From the NCBI GenBank assembly GCA_963741845.1, contig CAVUJV010000016.1, positions 707,252-771,251 of the forward strand: a DNA stretch of 64,000 bases. The letters run 5' to 3'. Every line of letters starts with the position of its first letter. Positions within the stretch are counted from its first letter, which is position 1. This document shows, in pieces, positions 8,282 through 17,697 of this stretch. The translations under genes were made by a program, and so were the position numbers. The stretch is from Roseiarcus sp963741845 (GTDB lineage: Bacteria > Pseudomonadota > Alphaproteobacteria > Rhizobiales > Beijerinckiaceae). The notes beneath the pieces were generated by a model, which was not told the origin of the DNA, ran no database searches, and saw only the letters and a program-made list of their open reading frames with translations.

Positions 8282-9833
8282 TCAAACGATCCGGCTCGCG
8301 TGGCCCTTCCAGTACGGGTCGCGCAAGGGCTGCTTGTAGAGCTTGCCGGTCGGCAGGCGCGGCAGCTCGGTCTCGAAATCGATCGAGCGCGGACATTTGT
8401 GATGCGCCAGATGCTCGCGGCAGAAGCCGATCAGCTCCGCTTCGATGGCCGGCCCAGGCTCGAACCCGGGCATGAGCTGCACGGCCGCCTTGACCTCCTC
8501 GCCCATTTCGGCGTTCGGCACGCCGAATACCGCGGCGTCCGCCACCTTCGGATGCGTGACGAGAAGGTTCTCGCATTCCTGCGGATAGATGTTCACGCCG
8601 CCCGAGATGATCATGAAGGCGGATCGATCGGTGAGATAGACATAGCCCTCCTCGTCCACATGCCCGATGTCGCCGACCGTGCTCATCGCGCGGTTGGGAG
8701 AATTGGCCTCAGCCGTCCTCGCCGGATCGTTGAAATATTCGAAGGGCGAGGCTGTCCTGAACCAGAGCTTGCCCGTCTCGCCGGTCGGGACCTCGCGCAT
8801 GTTCTCGTCGAGGATATGCAGTTCGCCCACCACCGTTCGGCCGACCGTGCCTTTATGCGCGAGCCATTCCGCGCTGTTGCAGACGGTGAGGCCCATCGCT
8901 TCGGTCGCGCTGTAATATTCGAGGATGATCGGGCCCCACCAGTCGATCATCCGCTCCTTGACCGGAACCGGACAGGGGGCGGCGGCGTGGATCGCAGTTT
9001 CGAGCGACGAAAGATCATAGGCTCGCCGCGTCGCCTCCGGCAGCTTCAGCATGCGCACGAACATCGTCGGCACGAGCTGCGTGTGAGTCACGCGATGCTT
9101 CTCGACGAGGCGCAGAAAGTCCTCCGGGTGGAAATGCTCCATGATGATCGCGGTCCCGCCATAGCGGATCGTCGACGCGACGCCGAGCGAGCGGAGCAGC
9201 GTGATAGAGCGGCGCGGGAGACAAATAGATCTGCCCGTCGCGCAATCCCCAGAATTTCGCGAAGAGCTTCAGGATGGGGAGCGGCTCTTCGGGCGGCTGC
9301 TCCGGCAGGGGCCGGAGCACGCCCTTCGGCCGCCCCGTCGTCCCCGACGAATAGAGCATGGCGCCGCCGAGCGCCTCGTCCGCGATCGGCGTCGTTGGAA
9401 ACGCCGCCGTCGCCTCGTCGAGATTGCGCACGCGTATCCCCTCGCCGGGGCCGTCGACGATCAGGCAAAGCGCGACGTCGGGGCACTCGCGCAGAGCGGC
9501 GAGCGCAACCTCGCGCCGCGCCTGAGACGTGATGAGCACCTTCGAGAGGCTGTTGTTGACGATATAGGCGAGCTCGCCCGCGCTGAGATAAGAGTTGACG
9601 TTCGTGTAGTAGAGGCCCGAGCGCTCGCCCGCCGCGCTGCATTCGACGAAGCGCACGTGATTCTCCAGGAACACGGCATAGTGGTCGCCGCGCTGGAGTC
9701 CCTCCGCGCGCAAAAGATGCGCGAGCCGGTTGCTGCGCTCGTCGAGCTCGCGATAGGTGACCGTCTCGCCCGACCCGGCCATGATGATCGCGGGCTGATC
9801 GGGACGTGTCTTCGCCTGCATTCCGGGATACAT
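8282..9833 (-). CDS. acyl-CoA synthetase (AMP-forming), split by one frameshift
   Basis: Acyl-adenylate/acyl-CoA ligase of the ANL superfamily. The N-terminal part (from MYPGMQAKTRPDQP at 9833) carries motif A3, YSSGTTGRPKGVL; the C-terminal part carries YYSATEAMGL, GDIGHVDEEGYVYLTDR and the catalytic-lysine region RLPTGKLYK. The two halves are in different frames: after SPAPLYHAAPL the reading continues only after shifting at about 9195, where the frame should read RSLGVASTIRYGG. The total of 1552 bp (3n+1) fits one lost CG pair or one extra base in a CGCTCGCTC run. Apart from this the gene looks intact. The ATG at 9833 has GGGGAGG upstream. Substrate class (medium/long chain or aromatic acid) is unclear. 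Confidence 0.8.
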
Positions 9834-10023
9834 CGGGCGCGCCCTCCCCTTGTCGCCGAGGATTGGTCTTCCCCGTTCGTGCCCCGGTCGGGACGGACGA
9901 ATCATGCGTCAAGCCGCCGCCGATGTCGAGCCGCCGCGCAAGCGTGGGGTGTGGGGCGCGCTCTCGCGCGCCCCGACCGTTATGGAGGCGTTCGCGCCTG
10001 CGGCGTGACCGTGTTCGCTGGTC

Positions 10024-11181
10024 CTAGATCGCGGCGCCGATTGCCTTGCGCCGGCGATAGGCCGCCAGGCTCAGCGCGGCAAATCCGGAGAGCATCATGG
10101 CCCAACTCCTCGCTTCGGGCACCGCCGTCAAACTCCCGAACAGGCCGCCGGCCTCGCCCGCAAGCCCCGCCGTGAAATACAGGGAGTCGACGCCCCCGCC
10201 AGACCCGCCGTTGCCAGGCGAGAGCGCCCACAGATCGGTGATGACGATCGGCTGGCCATTCAGCCCGCGCAGGGCGTCAACGAAGGCGCCGGTCGTCGGG
10301 TCGAAGGCATTGATCGTCCCGTCGCCGAAATTGCCAACCAGGAGGTCGCCGGCGAAGGACCCGAAACTCGAGGGCGCGATCGTCAGGCCCCAGGGCGAGT
10401 TGAGCGCGCCTCCCGAGATGAGCCGTTTGTCGAGACTCCCGTCGAGGTTGAACACGTCGACGAAGCCGTTTCCCGGCCCGGGATCGTCATCCATTTTGCC
10501 CGCGTCCTGCTTGGCATACGTGACGTAAAGTTCGCCGCCGAGGACTTTGAGATTGAAGGGCGCATAGCCGGCCGGAAGGTTCGGATCGGTGAACGATCCG
10601 GGCCCGGTCACTTGCGTGAATGTGCTGTCGTATTTCTCGATATCGCCATTGTGGAAATCGGACGCGAACAGGAACGTGTTGGCGTCGTCGATCGCCAGCC
10701 CCTTATAAACGGCGCCAATCCCCGAGTGGTCCACCATGATCGCGGCGGTCGTTCCGCCGCTCCATCCCGAAATTGCGCCGTCCTCGGAATCGAAGAGGAA
10801 GCGTGCGGGGCTCGCGCCCACCACGAAGCCGGATCCGCCATTGAAGACCTGTCCGGTCGGCGGCGATGGCGGCCCGCCAATCGCGGGAGGGATCGTCACG
10901 ACCAGCCCAAGCTTGCTGACCGTTAGATTGTCCGTGGAAACGCTGTAGAGCGTCGCAAGCCCGGTGTGGTTGTTCGCCACCCAGAACGGCGATGTTGGGC
11001 TTTCGGCCAGGCCCCAGGGATTAACCAGGTCAGGGTCGGTGAGTGTTGCCGGGACCGACCCATCGGAGACCAGATTTGTCTGCTTGAAGCGTGTTTGGGC
11101 GTGGGCCGGCGCGCTCGCGGAGAGCGCAGTCGCGCTCGCTAGCGAGACGATAAGGGCAGCAATAGTCCTCTCGATGCTCAT
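10024..11181 (-). CDS. TIGR03118-family secreted protein with PEP-CTERM-like anchor
   Basis: A 385-residue exported protein. It has an N-terminal signal peptide (IAALIVSLASATALSASAPA, cleavage near AHAQ), a body resembling the TIGR03118 family with DPDLVNPWGLAESPTSPFWV near the start, NPWGL-type repeats and NFGDGTINAFDP, which suggests a beta-propeller, and a C-terminal sorting tail: VPEARSWAMML, a hydrophobic helix and the basic end AAYRRRKA. That tripartite tail is a PEP-CTERM signal with PEA in place of PEP, so the protein is probably processed by an exosortase and released to the surface or exopolysaccharide. No exosortase is in the window. Function of the family is unknown. Confidence 0.85.
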   Translation of the reverse strand: MSIERTIAALIVSLASATALSASAPAHAQTRFKQTNLVSDGSVPATLTDPDLVNPWGLAESPTSPFWVANNHTGLATLYSVSTDNLTVSKLGLVVTIPPAIGGPPSPPTGQVFNGGSGFVVGASPARFLFDSEDGAISGWSGGTTAAIMVDHSGIGAVYKGLAIDDANTFLFASDFHNGDIEKYDSTFTQVTGPGSFTDPNLPAGYAPFNLKVLGGELYVTYAKQDAGKMDDDPGPGNGFVDVFNLDGSLDKRLISGGALNSPWGLTIAPSSFGSFAGDLLVGNFGDGTINAFDPTTGAFVDALRGLNGQPIVITDLWALSPGNGGSGGGVDSLYFTAGLAGEAGGLFGSLTAVPEARSWAMMLSGFAALSLAAYRRRKAIGAAI

Positions 11182-11251
11182 GGCGCGTTCTCCACCGTTT
11201 GTGAATAAATCCGGATTCGGATTTCGATCAAGCGAACACGTGAACAGCGCA

Positions 11252-11303
11252 AGATATTCAAATTGCGTAGCGCGCGTAGATATTCAAATTGCGTAGCGCC
11301 CGT
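11252..11303. repeat. two perfect-spaced 26-bp direct repeats upstream of the PEP-CTERM gene
   Basis: Two units of 26 bp, 11252-11277 and 11278-11303, differ at one base. Each contains ATATTCAAATTGCGTAGC. They lie 70-120 bp upstream of the start codon of the PEP-CTERM gene (read leftward), where an operator could act. Confidence 0.85.
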
Positions 11304-11430
11304 ACGATTTTGGCGCTCCCCGCCACAATGTCGTCGTCACCGCAAGGCTAGGCCTTGCCTTCGAGACTGGCAATGGCCGTCTCGGCGCACACGACCGCAT
11401 GGCCAGCGGCCGCCCCTTCCCTCCGCCCGG

Positions 11431-12252
11431 TCACGCCTGCGTCTGGAAGCCCGCCTGCTCGATCCAGACCGTCGAGTCGACCTTGTCCTCCACCGCGCCG
11501 GCCGAGCTTCGTACGAAGGCGGCGTCCTGGCCGTCGAAGCCAACGGCGACCCGCACATAGGCGTCGTCCGGGCAGATGGGGGCGGTCGCGTCGAAACCGA
11601 CCCAGCCAAGGCCGGGCGCATAGGCTTCCGCCCAGGCGTGGGCGCCGGCTTCGTCTCCGTCCTCCCTCCGCGCCCGGTAGCCGGAAATGTAGCGCGCCGG
11701 AAATTCGAGGTGGCGCGCGCAGGCGATGAAGGCATGCGCGAAGTCGCGAGCGTCGCCGCGCCTCAGCGCAAAGGCTTCCGCGGCCGAATCCTGCCCGTCC
11801 GTCCCGCCCGGCTCGAAGGCCATGACCTCATTCAGGGCGTTCATCAGACGGTGCAGCGCGTCGAGCGGATCGGCCGCGCCAAGCGTCGCCTCGGCCGCAA
11901 AGGCGCGGAGCGCCCCGTTGGCGTGCGCGAGCGGGCTTTCGCGCAGATACATCTCCACGGGCAGACGTTCGATCGCGCCGCGCACGACCCCCGCGGCATC
12001 GCTCGTCTCGACTTCGCCGCGCGCCGTGACCGTCACCTGGTCGAGCGGCGCGCCATGATGCGAGAAGGTGGAGAGGATGTTGCCGTGCGCGTCCTCCGTC
12101 TGACGAAGCACCGCGTCGAGGTCGATGCTGATCCGCCAGCCCAGAATGTACTGACTGTCGAAGCTGGACGGGGTGAGCCTGAGGTTCTGGATCAGCATGC
12201 GCGCCGGCGGCGCGAAGCGATGCGCGATCTCGTGCAAAATGCGAATCCGCAT
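11431..12252 (-). CDS. transglutaminase-like protein lacking the catalytic cysteine
   Basis: A 273-residue protein of the bacterial transglutaminase family, with the N-terminal beta-rich domain (LRLTPSSFDSQYILGW) and the papain-like core. The core is recognisable from DFAHAFIACARHLEFPARY, and the His and Asp of the triad are kept in GAHAWAEAYAPGLGWVGFDAT. The position that is Cys in active members (G-x-C-x-D-F) reads RGDARDF, with Ala. It is the last gene of a three-gene unit with the alpha-E and ATP-grasp genes, a partnership conserved across many bacteria and proposed on comparative grounds to make or modify peptides. This member is more likely to bind than to cleave, unless another Cys substitutes. 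Confidence 0.85.
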   Translation of the reverse strand: MRIRILHEIAHRFAPPARMLIQNLRLTPSSFDSQYILGWRISIDLDAVLRQTEDAHGNILSTFSHHGAPLDQVTVTARGEVETSDAAGVVRGAIERLPVEMYLRESPLAHANGALRAFAAEATLGAADPLDALHRLMNALNEVMAFEPGGTDGQDSAAEAFALRRGDARDFAHAFIACARHLEFPARYISGYRARREDGDEAGAHAWAEAYAPGLGWVGFDATAPICPDDAYVRVAVGFDGQDAAFVRSSAGAVEDKVDSTVWIEQAGFQTQA

Positions 12253-12264
12253 GAGGCTTGCCGC

Positions 12265-13224
12265 TCAGGTGAAGAGATATTGTTCGGAGATCGTGCTGGA
12301 GAGGCGCGCGTTGTCCTCGATGAAGTCTGTGATGAACTCGTGCAGCCCGCCCTGGAAGATCTCCGTCATGCTCGACCGTTCGAGCTTCGCATGCATCGCC
12401 CGCGCCTGACGCTGTGCGACGCCGCTGCGCCCGTCGTCGCGCGCCAGAGAATCGAGCGCGCGATCGATGCTCTCATAGCAGGAGATCAGCGAGCGCGGCA
12501 TGGCGCGCTTGACGATGAGCAGGTCGGCGATCAGCCACGGCTTCACCCGGTCGCGATAGACCCAGTGATAGGCGGTGGCGGCCGAGACGGCGCGCAGGAT
12601 CGCGACCCACTGGAAATAGTCGAGCGATCCGCCGATCGGCTCGGTCGAGGGCAGCAGCAGGTGATACTTCACGTCGAGCAGGCGCGCCGTGTTGTCCGCG
12701 CGCTCGATGAAAATGCCGAGACGGTTGAACCAATAGGCGTCGTTGCGCAGCATCGTGCGGTAGCAGGCGCCGTCGAAGTCGAGCGAGGCCTTCTTGACGT
12801 AATCAAGGAAGCGGGTGAGCGCGAGCCGGTCGAGCGGGCGCGCGAAGCGATGGCTGGCCTCGAAACGCTTGAGCTCGAGCCACGCGTCGTTGATCGCGGT
12901 CCACGTCTCGGCCGTGAGCGCGGTGCGGACCGCCCGGCCCGCCGAGCGCGCATTCTCGAGGCAATTGCAGATCGATGAAGGATTCGTGCGGTCGAAGGTC
13001 ATGTATTCGACCGCGCTCTCCTCGTCGAGCTCGTTATGTCCGGCCATGAAACCGTCGTAGGCGCCGGCCGCGTTGAGGGCGCTTTCCCATTCGACGGTGC
13101 GGTCTCCCTCCGATTTCGGCAGATATTCGAGACGGATGGTCGCCTCGATCGTGCGGGCGATATAATCGGCGCGCTCCATGGAGCGGGCGAGCCAGAAAAG
13201 GTTGTCGGCGGTGCGGGCGAGCAT
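12265..13224 (-). CDS. alpha-E domain protein
   Basis: An all-helical protein of 319 residues starting MLARTADNLFWLARSMERADYIAR, the hallmark N-terminus of the alpha-E family. Further conserved stretches are RENARSAGRAVR-like (ENARSAGRAVRTALT), DRADNTARLLDVKYHLLLP and WVAILRAVSAATAY. The family has no known enzyme activity; it always accompanies a circularly permuted ATP-grasp protein, as here with a gap of 5 bp, and often a transglutaminase, as here with a gap of 12 bp. The three are therefore one operon. Confidence 0.92.
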   Translation of the reverse strand: MLARTADNLFWLARSMERADYIARTIEATIRLEYLPKSEGDRTVEWESALNAAGAYDGFMAGHNELDEESAVEYMTFDRTNPSSICNCLENARSAGRAVRTALTAETWTAINDAWLELKRFEASHRFARPLDRLALTRFLDYVKKASLDFDGACYRTMLRNDAYWFNRLGIFIERADNTARLLDVKYHLLLPSTEPIGGSLDYFQWVAILRAVSAATAYHWVYRDRVKPWLIADLLIVKRAMPRSLISCYESIDRALDSLARDDGRSGVAQRQARAMHAKLERSSMTEIFQGGLHEFITDFIEDNARLSSTISEQYLFT

Positions 13225-13229
13225 GGCGA

Positions 13230-14669
13230 TCAGGCCTCGTCTTCCGCGTCGTCCACGATCCAGGTGTCCTTCGTTCCGCCGCCCTGGCTCGAATTGACCA
13301 CGAGCGAACCCTCCTTGAGCGCCACGCGCGTGAGGCCGCCGGGCACGATGCGGACACCGTCGGTCCCCGAGAGAATGAACGGCCTCAGGTCGACGTGCCT
13401 TGGCGCGACGCCGCTCTCGAACGAGGCCGGACAGGTCGAAAGCGCCAGCGTCGGCTGCGCGATGTAATTGGTCGGATCGGCCTTGATCTTGGCCGCGAAT
13501 TGCTCGCGCTGCACAGCGGTCGCATGCGGGCCGACCAGCATGCCGTAGCCGCCAGACCCGTTGACTTCTTTCACGACGAGTTCGTCAATATGTTCGAGCG
13601 TGTATTTGAGCCCATCCGCCTCGCGGCAGCGGTAGGTCGGGACGTTCTTGAGCAGCGGCTCCTCGCTCAGGTAGAAGCGGATGAGGTCGGGAACATAGGT
13701 GTAGATCGCCTTGTCGTCGGCGACCCCGGTTCCGATTGCATTGGCGATCGTCACATTGCCCGCCAAATAGGCGCCGACCAGCCCCGGCACTCCAAGCACG
13801 GACGACGGGTTGAAGACGAGCGGGTCCAAAAAATCATCATCCACGCGCCGATAGATCACGTCGACCCGGCGGGGGCCGAGGGTTGTGCGCATGAAGACCT
13901 GATCGTCCTCGACAAAAAGGTCGCGGCCCTCGACCAGTTCGACGCCGAGCTTGTCGGCCAGGAACGAGTGCTCGTAATAGGCCGAATTGAACGGACCGGG
14001 GGTCAGGATGACGATGGTCGCCTCGCCTCGATCCTTGCGCGGCGCGACCGACCGGAGGGTGGCGAGCAGCTGGTCCGGATAGTCGTCGACCGGCGCGACA
14101 TGGTGGCGCGCAAAAAGATCGGGGAGAAGCCGCATCGTGACTTCGCGGTTCTCGAGCATATAGGAGACGCCCGAGGGAGTGCGGGCGTTGTCCTCCAGCA
14201 CATAGAAGTTCTCGTCGTCCACCCGGACAATGTCGATGCCAGCGATATGCACCCAGAGGTCGTGCGGCGCGCGGCGGCCGATCATCTCCGGCCGATAATA
14301 GGGATTGCGCAGGATGAGCTCCCGCGGAATGATGTCCTCCTTCAGGATCGCGCCCGGCCCGTAGACATCGGTCAGAAACATATTGAGGGCCTTCACCCGC
14401 TGCGTGAGGCCCTCTTCGAGTTTGCGCCATTCGGCGCGGGAGATGAGGCGCGGGACGATATCGAAGGGGATCAGGCGTTCGGCGGCGTCCTTGTCGCCAT
14501 AGACGCCGAAAGTGATGCCGATCCGGCGGAACATGTATTCCGCCTGCGCGCGGCGTGAAGCGAGAAGATCGGCCGGGGTGGTCGCCAGCCAGTCGGCGAC
14601 CGCGCGATACAGGCCGCGGGGCTCGCTCGGCGGAAGCCCCATTTCGTCAAAAATCGCGCTACCCGCCAT
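13230..14669 (-). CDS. circularly permuted ATP-grasp type 2 protein (predicted amidoligase)
   Basis: A 479-residue cytoplasmic protein. N-terminal residues FDEMGLPPSEPRGLY and the ATP-grasp blocks GIDIVRVDDENFYVLEDNAR, PSGVSYMLENR, ILTPGPFNSAYYEH and VKEVNGSGGYGMLVGP are those of the CP_ATPgrasp_2 family. These are predicted to join an amino group to a carboxylate using ATP, possibly building short peptides; no product is established. Only the ATP-grasp, alpha-E and transglutaminase components are in this operon; an Anbu-type peptidase, which sometimes accompanies them, is not in the window. It is followed closely by the alpha-E gene. Confidence 0.92.
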   Translation of the reverse strand: MAGSAIFDEMGLPPSEPRGLYRAVADWLATTPADLLASRRAQAEYMFRRIGITFGVYGDKDAAERLIPFDIVPRLISRAEWRKLEEGLTQRVKALNMFLTDVYGPGAILKEDIIPRELILRNPYYRPEMIGRRAPHDLWVHIAGIDIVRVDDENFYVLEDNARTPSGVSYMLENREVTMRLLPDLFARHHVAPVDDYPDQLLATLRSVAPRKDRGEATIVILTPGPFNSAYYEHSFLADKLGVELVEGRDLFVEDDQVFMRTTLGPRRVDVIYRRVDDDFLDPLVFNPSSVLGVPGLVGAYLAGNVTIANAIGTGVADDKAIYTYVPDLIRFYLSEEPLLKNVPTYRCREADGLKYTLEHIDELVVKEVNGSGGYGMLVGPHATAVQREQFAAKIKADPTNYIAQPTLALSTCPASFESGVAPRHVDLRPFILSGTDGVRIVPGGLTRVALKEGSLVVNSSQGGGTKDTWIVDDAEDEA

Positions 14670-14703
14670 CCCGAGAACCTGCCTCCGAGCACCCGGTCAA
14701 TTC

Positions 14704-15388
14704 TTACGCCGGGCTCGCAACTTCCATGCCGAAACTCAACGCCCGATCAAGCGCCTCCTCGCCGCTCATCGCCCGCTCCGCGGGCCATGCCCGGAAATTC
14801 GCGCGAATGGCGAGCGCCGCCGCGAGGCGCGAGCGAAATTCCTCGCGGGAGATCGAAACGGCGCCGAGGCTCGCCAGATGCTCCGTCAGGAATTGCGTGT
14901 CGAGCAGGCGAAAGCCGCCGGTCCTCAACCGCGCGAACAAGTGAACCAACGCCACCTTTGAAGCGTCGCGCGACCGGTGAAACATGCTCTCGCCGAAGAA
15001 GGCGCCGCCGAGGGTCACGCCATAGAGCCCCCCGACCAGTTCGCCGCTCTTCGTAGGCTTCGACCGAATGCGCGTGGCCGGCCTTGAAAAGCTCCGTGTA
15101 CAGGCGGAGAATTTCGTCGTTGATCCAGGTCTTTTCCCGCTCGGCGCAGGCCAGCATCACCCCCCGGAAATCCGTATCGGCGACGACCCGGAACCGGTCG
15201 GAGCGGACGGTCTTCGCGAGCCGCCGCGACACGACGAGCCCATCCAGCGGGAATATCCCGCGCTCCCGCGGCTCGACCCAGTAGAGATCGCGCGCGTCGC
15301 GGTCTTCCGCCATCGGGAAGACGCCGATGGAATAGGCTCGAAGGAGAAGGTCGGCAGTCAGCTCGAAGGTTCGCGGACCGGCTCTCAT
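14704..15388 (-). CDS. aat: leucyl/phenylalanyl-tRNA-protein transferase, one frameshift
   Basis: Transfers Leu or Phe from aminoacyl-tRNA to proteins with N-terminal Arg or Lys, marking them for ClpS/ClpAP. The 5' part reads LLRAYSIGVFPMAED, YWVEPRERGIFPLD and WINDEILRLYTELFKAGHAHSVEAYEE. The rest, GELVGGLYGV then TLGGAFFGESMFHRSRDASK and LLDTQFLTEHLASLGA, lies in another frame. One extra base near 15048, just after the codons for YEE, restores the family sequence, and 685 bp equals 3n+1. All hallmark motifs survive, so this looks like a sequence indel more than decay. Length (about 227 residues) is normal. Confidence 0.85.
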
Positions 15389-15468
15389 GGGGACTGATCG
15401 TGGCGGCGGGGGATGACCGCGTCAAGACGAATCGCGGCAGGCGCCTTCCCGTTCGACGCAAGGAAACA

Positions 15469-17544
15469 TCACGCCGCCGCCGCCTCGCGTACAGGCCTTG
15501 GCCGCTTTTCGGCGAAAGCGAGGATCTGTGAACAGGCGTCGCCGAGCGCGGCGCCCGCCTCTTCGACCGCGCGCGGAAGCCTGGCTTCGGGCGCGGCGAC
15601 GACGACGACGTCCGCAGCCTCCGCCCCGGCGCGCGCGGCTGGCGTGCGCCAGTCCGACGCATGGAGAACGACGAACGAATAGGCCGAGGCGAGTGCGGCG
15701 AAGACGTCCGCGAGCCCTTCGGCGCTCACCTCGCCACCCGAAGGAATGACGTCGAGCGTCGACGAAAGATCGCGCTGGATCACTTTGCCGTAAGCGGCCC
15801 GGCCGGCCAGAAGATCCACGAGGCCCGGGATCTCCACCGCATCCCCATCGTCGCGGTCGAGAATATCCGACAACCAGTCCTGCGCCGCGCCAAGGTCGAC
15901 CAGAAGCGTCGAGCCGCGCTTCGACAGGCTTCTCGCCGTCCCGAGCGCGAGCGCCAGCGCGCGCCCCGTTCCGCCGGCGACGACGAGCGCGGTGAGGTTC
16001 CTGTCCTGCGTCTTGAAGCGCATCAGCCGCGCCGCAAGATCGTCGGGCGCGCTCATGGCTCCAACCGCAAGGGCCCTGCGAGGCTCGAAGGCGGGCGGCG
16101 GTTCGGCGAAGTCGGTCTCGGGCGCCGCCGCCTTCCTGGGCGCGACAGCGGCCTCAGCCGCTGGGAGCGGCAAGGGCGCCGGCGGGGGCTGCAAGGGCGC
16201 CGATGCGGGAGCGCGCGTCGCGGTCGTGGCCTTATCCAAAGCCAGCGTCGCCGCCGCCGCGACCCCGACCGAAGAAACAAATGCGGCAAGCGTCGCGAGC
16301 AGCACGGTCGGCCACGCCTTCGGGAAGGTCGGCGTGCGCGGCGGCTCGGCGGTTGCGATGATGCGCGCGTCCGGCGTCTGGGCATTGTCCGCGTCGCGAG
16401 CGGCTGCTTCGCGATATTTCCGGAGATCGGATTCGAGCTGGTCGCGGGCGGCCCTGGCGTCCATCTCAAGCCCGCGCAGCCGCGCGTCTTCGACGGCGCC
16501 GGTCGCGACCGTCTTCGGTTGGGCGGCGAGCGCGGCGGAGAGCGAGGCTGCCTGATTGGAGGCGAGGGTCGCTTCGTTCTCCAGAAGCCGCGCATTGCGA
16601 GCCGCCGCGTCGTGGATCTGTCCATTCACGACGACAAGTTGCGCATTGAGGTCTTTCATCCGGGGGTGCAGCGGAAGGAGCGTGCGCGACGCTTCGGCGA
16701 TCTCGGCCTTGAGCGTCGCGCGCTGCTCGGTCAGCCGGCGCATGGCGTCGTCGACGATCGAGGACGGCGCCTCGTCGAGCCGCCCGTCCTGTTCGAGCTT
16801 GCGCAGGAGCTGGACCTTCGCCTCGGCTGCGGCCTCGGCGGATCGCGCGGTCGCAAGTTGCGCATTGAGATCGGGAAGCTGCTGGGCCGGCGCCGTCTGG
16901 CCGTTCGCGCCCGCAAGCAGGCCGGACTCAGCGCGGAACGCCTCGACCTTCGCGTCAGCGTCCGCGACCTTGGCGCGCGATTCCTCGATCTCGCGCGACA
17001 GCCGCTCGCGCGCGGTCTTTGCGGCGAGCGCCCTGGCCTCCGTTCGCGACTGCAGGAAGACCTGCGCCGCCGTATTGGCCCCGCGCGCTGCGAGCCCCGG
17101 ATCGCGCGAGACGAATTCGATCCGCAGCCCATGCGAACGCGGCGCGGGAAAGACGGTGAGGCGGGAGAGAAACTTGTCAACCACGCGCTCGTCCGGCTTG
17201 CCGCCCGCGCCTTTCGCGCCCAACCGGTTGAACTCGGAATTGTCCTGAAGCCCGAGCCTTTCGACCGTCCTGCGGGCGAGATCGACCGAAGCCGCCGCCT
17301 CCGCCTGGCTCTGCAGCGCCTCGGAATCGATCGTCGATTCGCTTCCCCGATCTTCGAGCAGCACCTTCGCGACGCCGGTATAGCGGGGCGGCGTCACCAT
17401 GACGAAGGCCGTCGAGCCCACAGCGGCAAGCAGGGTCGGCCAGAAGATCCAGCGCCAACGCTTGCGCAAGCCCGCAGCGAGGCCCCCGGCCTCCATCGTC
17501 TGGCCGGCGCCCGAGGCCTCGCCGGTCGCTCCGCTCACGCTCAT
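15469..17544 (-). CDS. Wzz/GumC-type polysaccharide co-polymerase with degenerate tyrosine-kinase-like domain
   Basis: A 691-residue inner-membrane protein. Residues about 25-55 hold TM1 and the start of the Wzz domain (RKRWRWIFWPTLLAAVG, then RYTGVAKVLLEDRG); a long coiled coil runs from about 165 to 395; TM2 is at about 415-440 (WPTVLLATLAAFVSSVGVAA); a Pro/Ala-rich linker leads to a C-terminal nucleotide-binding-like domain at about 500-690. In that domain the Walker A loop reads AGGTGRALALALG with no GKT/S, and the following strand is STLLVDLGAA without the usual second Asp, and there is no Tyr-rich tail. It should set exopolysaccharide chain length but not act as a kinase. It is divergent from the export lipoprotein gene. 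Confidence 0.85.
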   Translation of the reverse strand: MSVSGATGEASGAGQTMEAGGLAAGLRKRWRWIFWPTLLAAVGSTAFVMVTPPRYTGVAKVLLEDRGSESTIDSEALQSQAEAAASVDLARRTVERLGLQDNSEFNRLGAKGAGGKPDERVVDKFLSRLTVFPAPRSHGLRIEFVSRDPGLAARGANTAAQVFLQSRTEARALAAKTARERLSREIEESRAKVADADAKVEAFRAESGLLAGANGQTAPAQQLPDLNAQLATARSAEAAAEAKVQLLRKLEQDGRLDEAPSSIVDDAMRRLTEQRATLKAEIAEASRTLLPLHPRMKDLNAQLVVVNGQIHDAAARNARLLENEATLASNQAASLSAALAAQPKTVATGAVEDARLRGLEMDARAARDQLESDLRKYREAAARDADNAQTPDARIIATAEPPRTPTFPKAWPTVLLATLAAFVSSVGVAAAATLALDKATTATRAPASAPLQPPPAPLPLPAAEAAVAPRKAAAPETDFAEPPPAFEPRRALAVGAMSAPDDLAARLMRFKTQDRNLTALVVAGGTGRALALALGTARSLSKRGSTLLVDLGAAQDWLSDILDRDDGDAVEIPGLVDLLAGRAAYGKVIQRDLSSTLDVIPSGGEVSAEGLADVFAALASAYSFVVLHASDWRTPAARAGAEAADVVVVAAPEARLPRAVEEAGAALGDACSQILAFAEKRPRPVREAAAA

Positions 17545-17697
17545 GACGCGGTTCCCACATGCGCCGCTTCGACGCGCTCCTGCGATATTCGTGCCGACAT
17601 AGTTTCGGCGACGTTAAGGCGGAGCGCGCCGGGGCCGCGTTTCGTCTTCCTTAACCATAATTCCGATACATCCTGTCGCACGCGAACGGACGTTTTC

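Noticed and set aside
11252..11303. CRISPR array
   Set aside because: Only two units, adjacent without spacers, and no cas genes in the window.
11263..12978. 571-codon plus-strand frame over the transglutaminase and alpha-E genes
   Set aside because: Antisense shadow.
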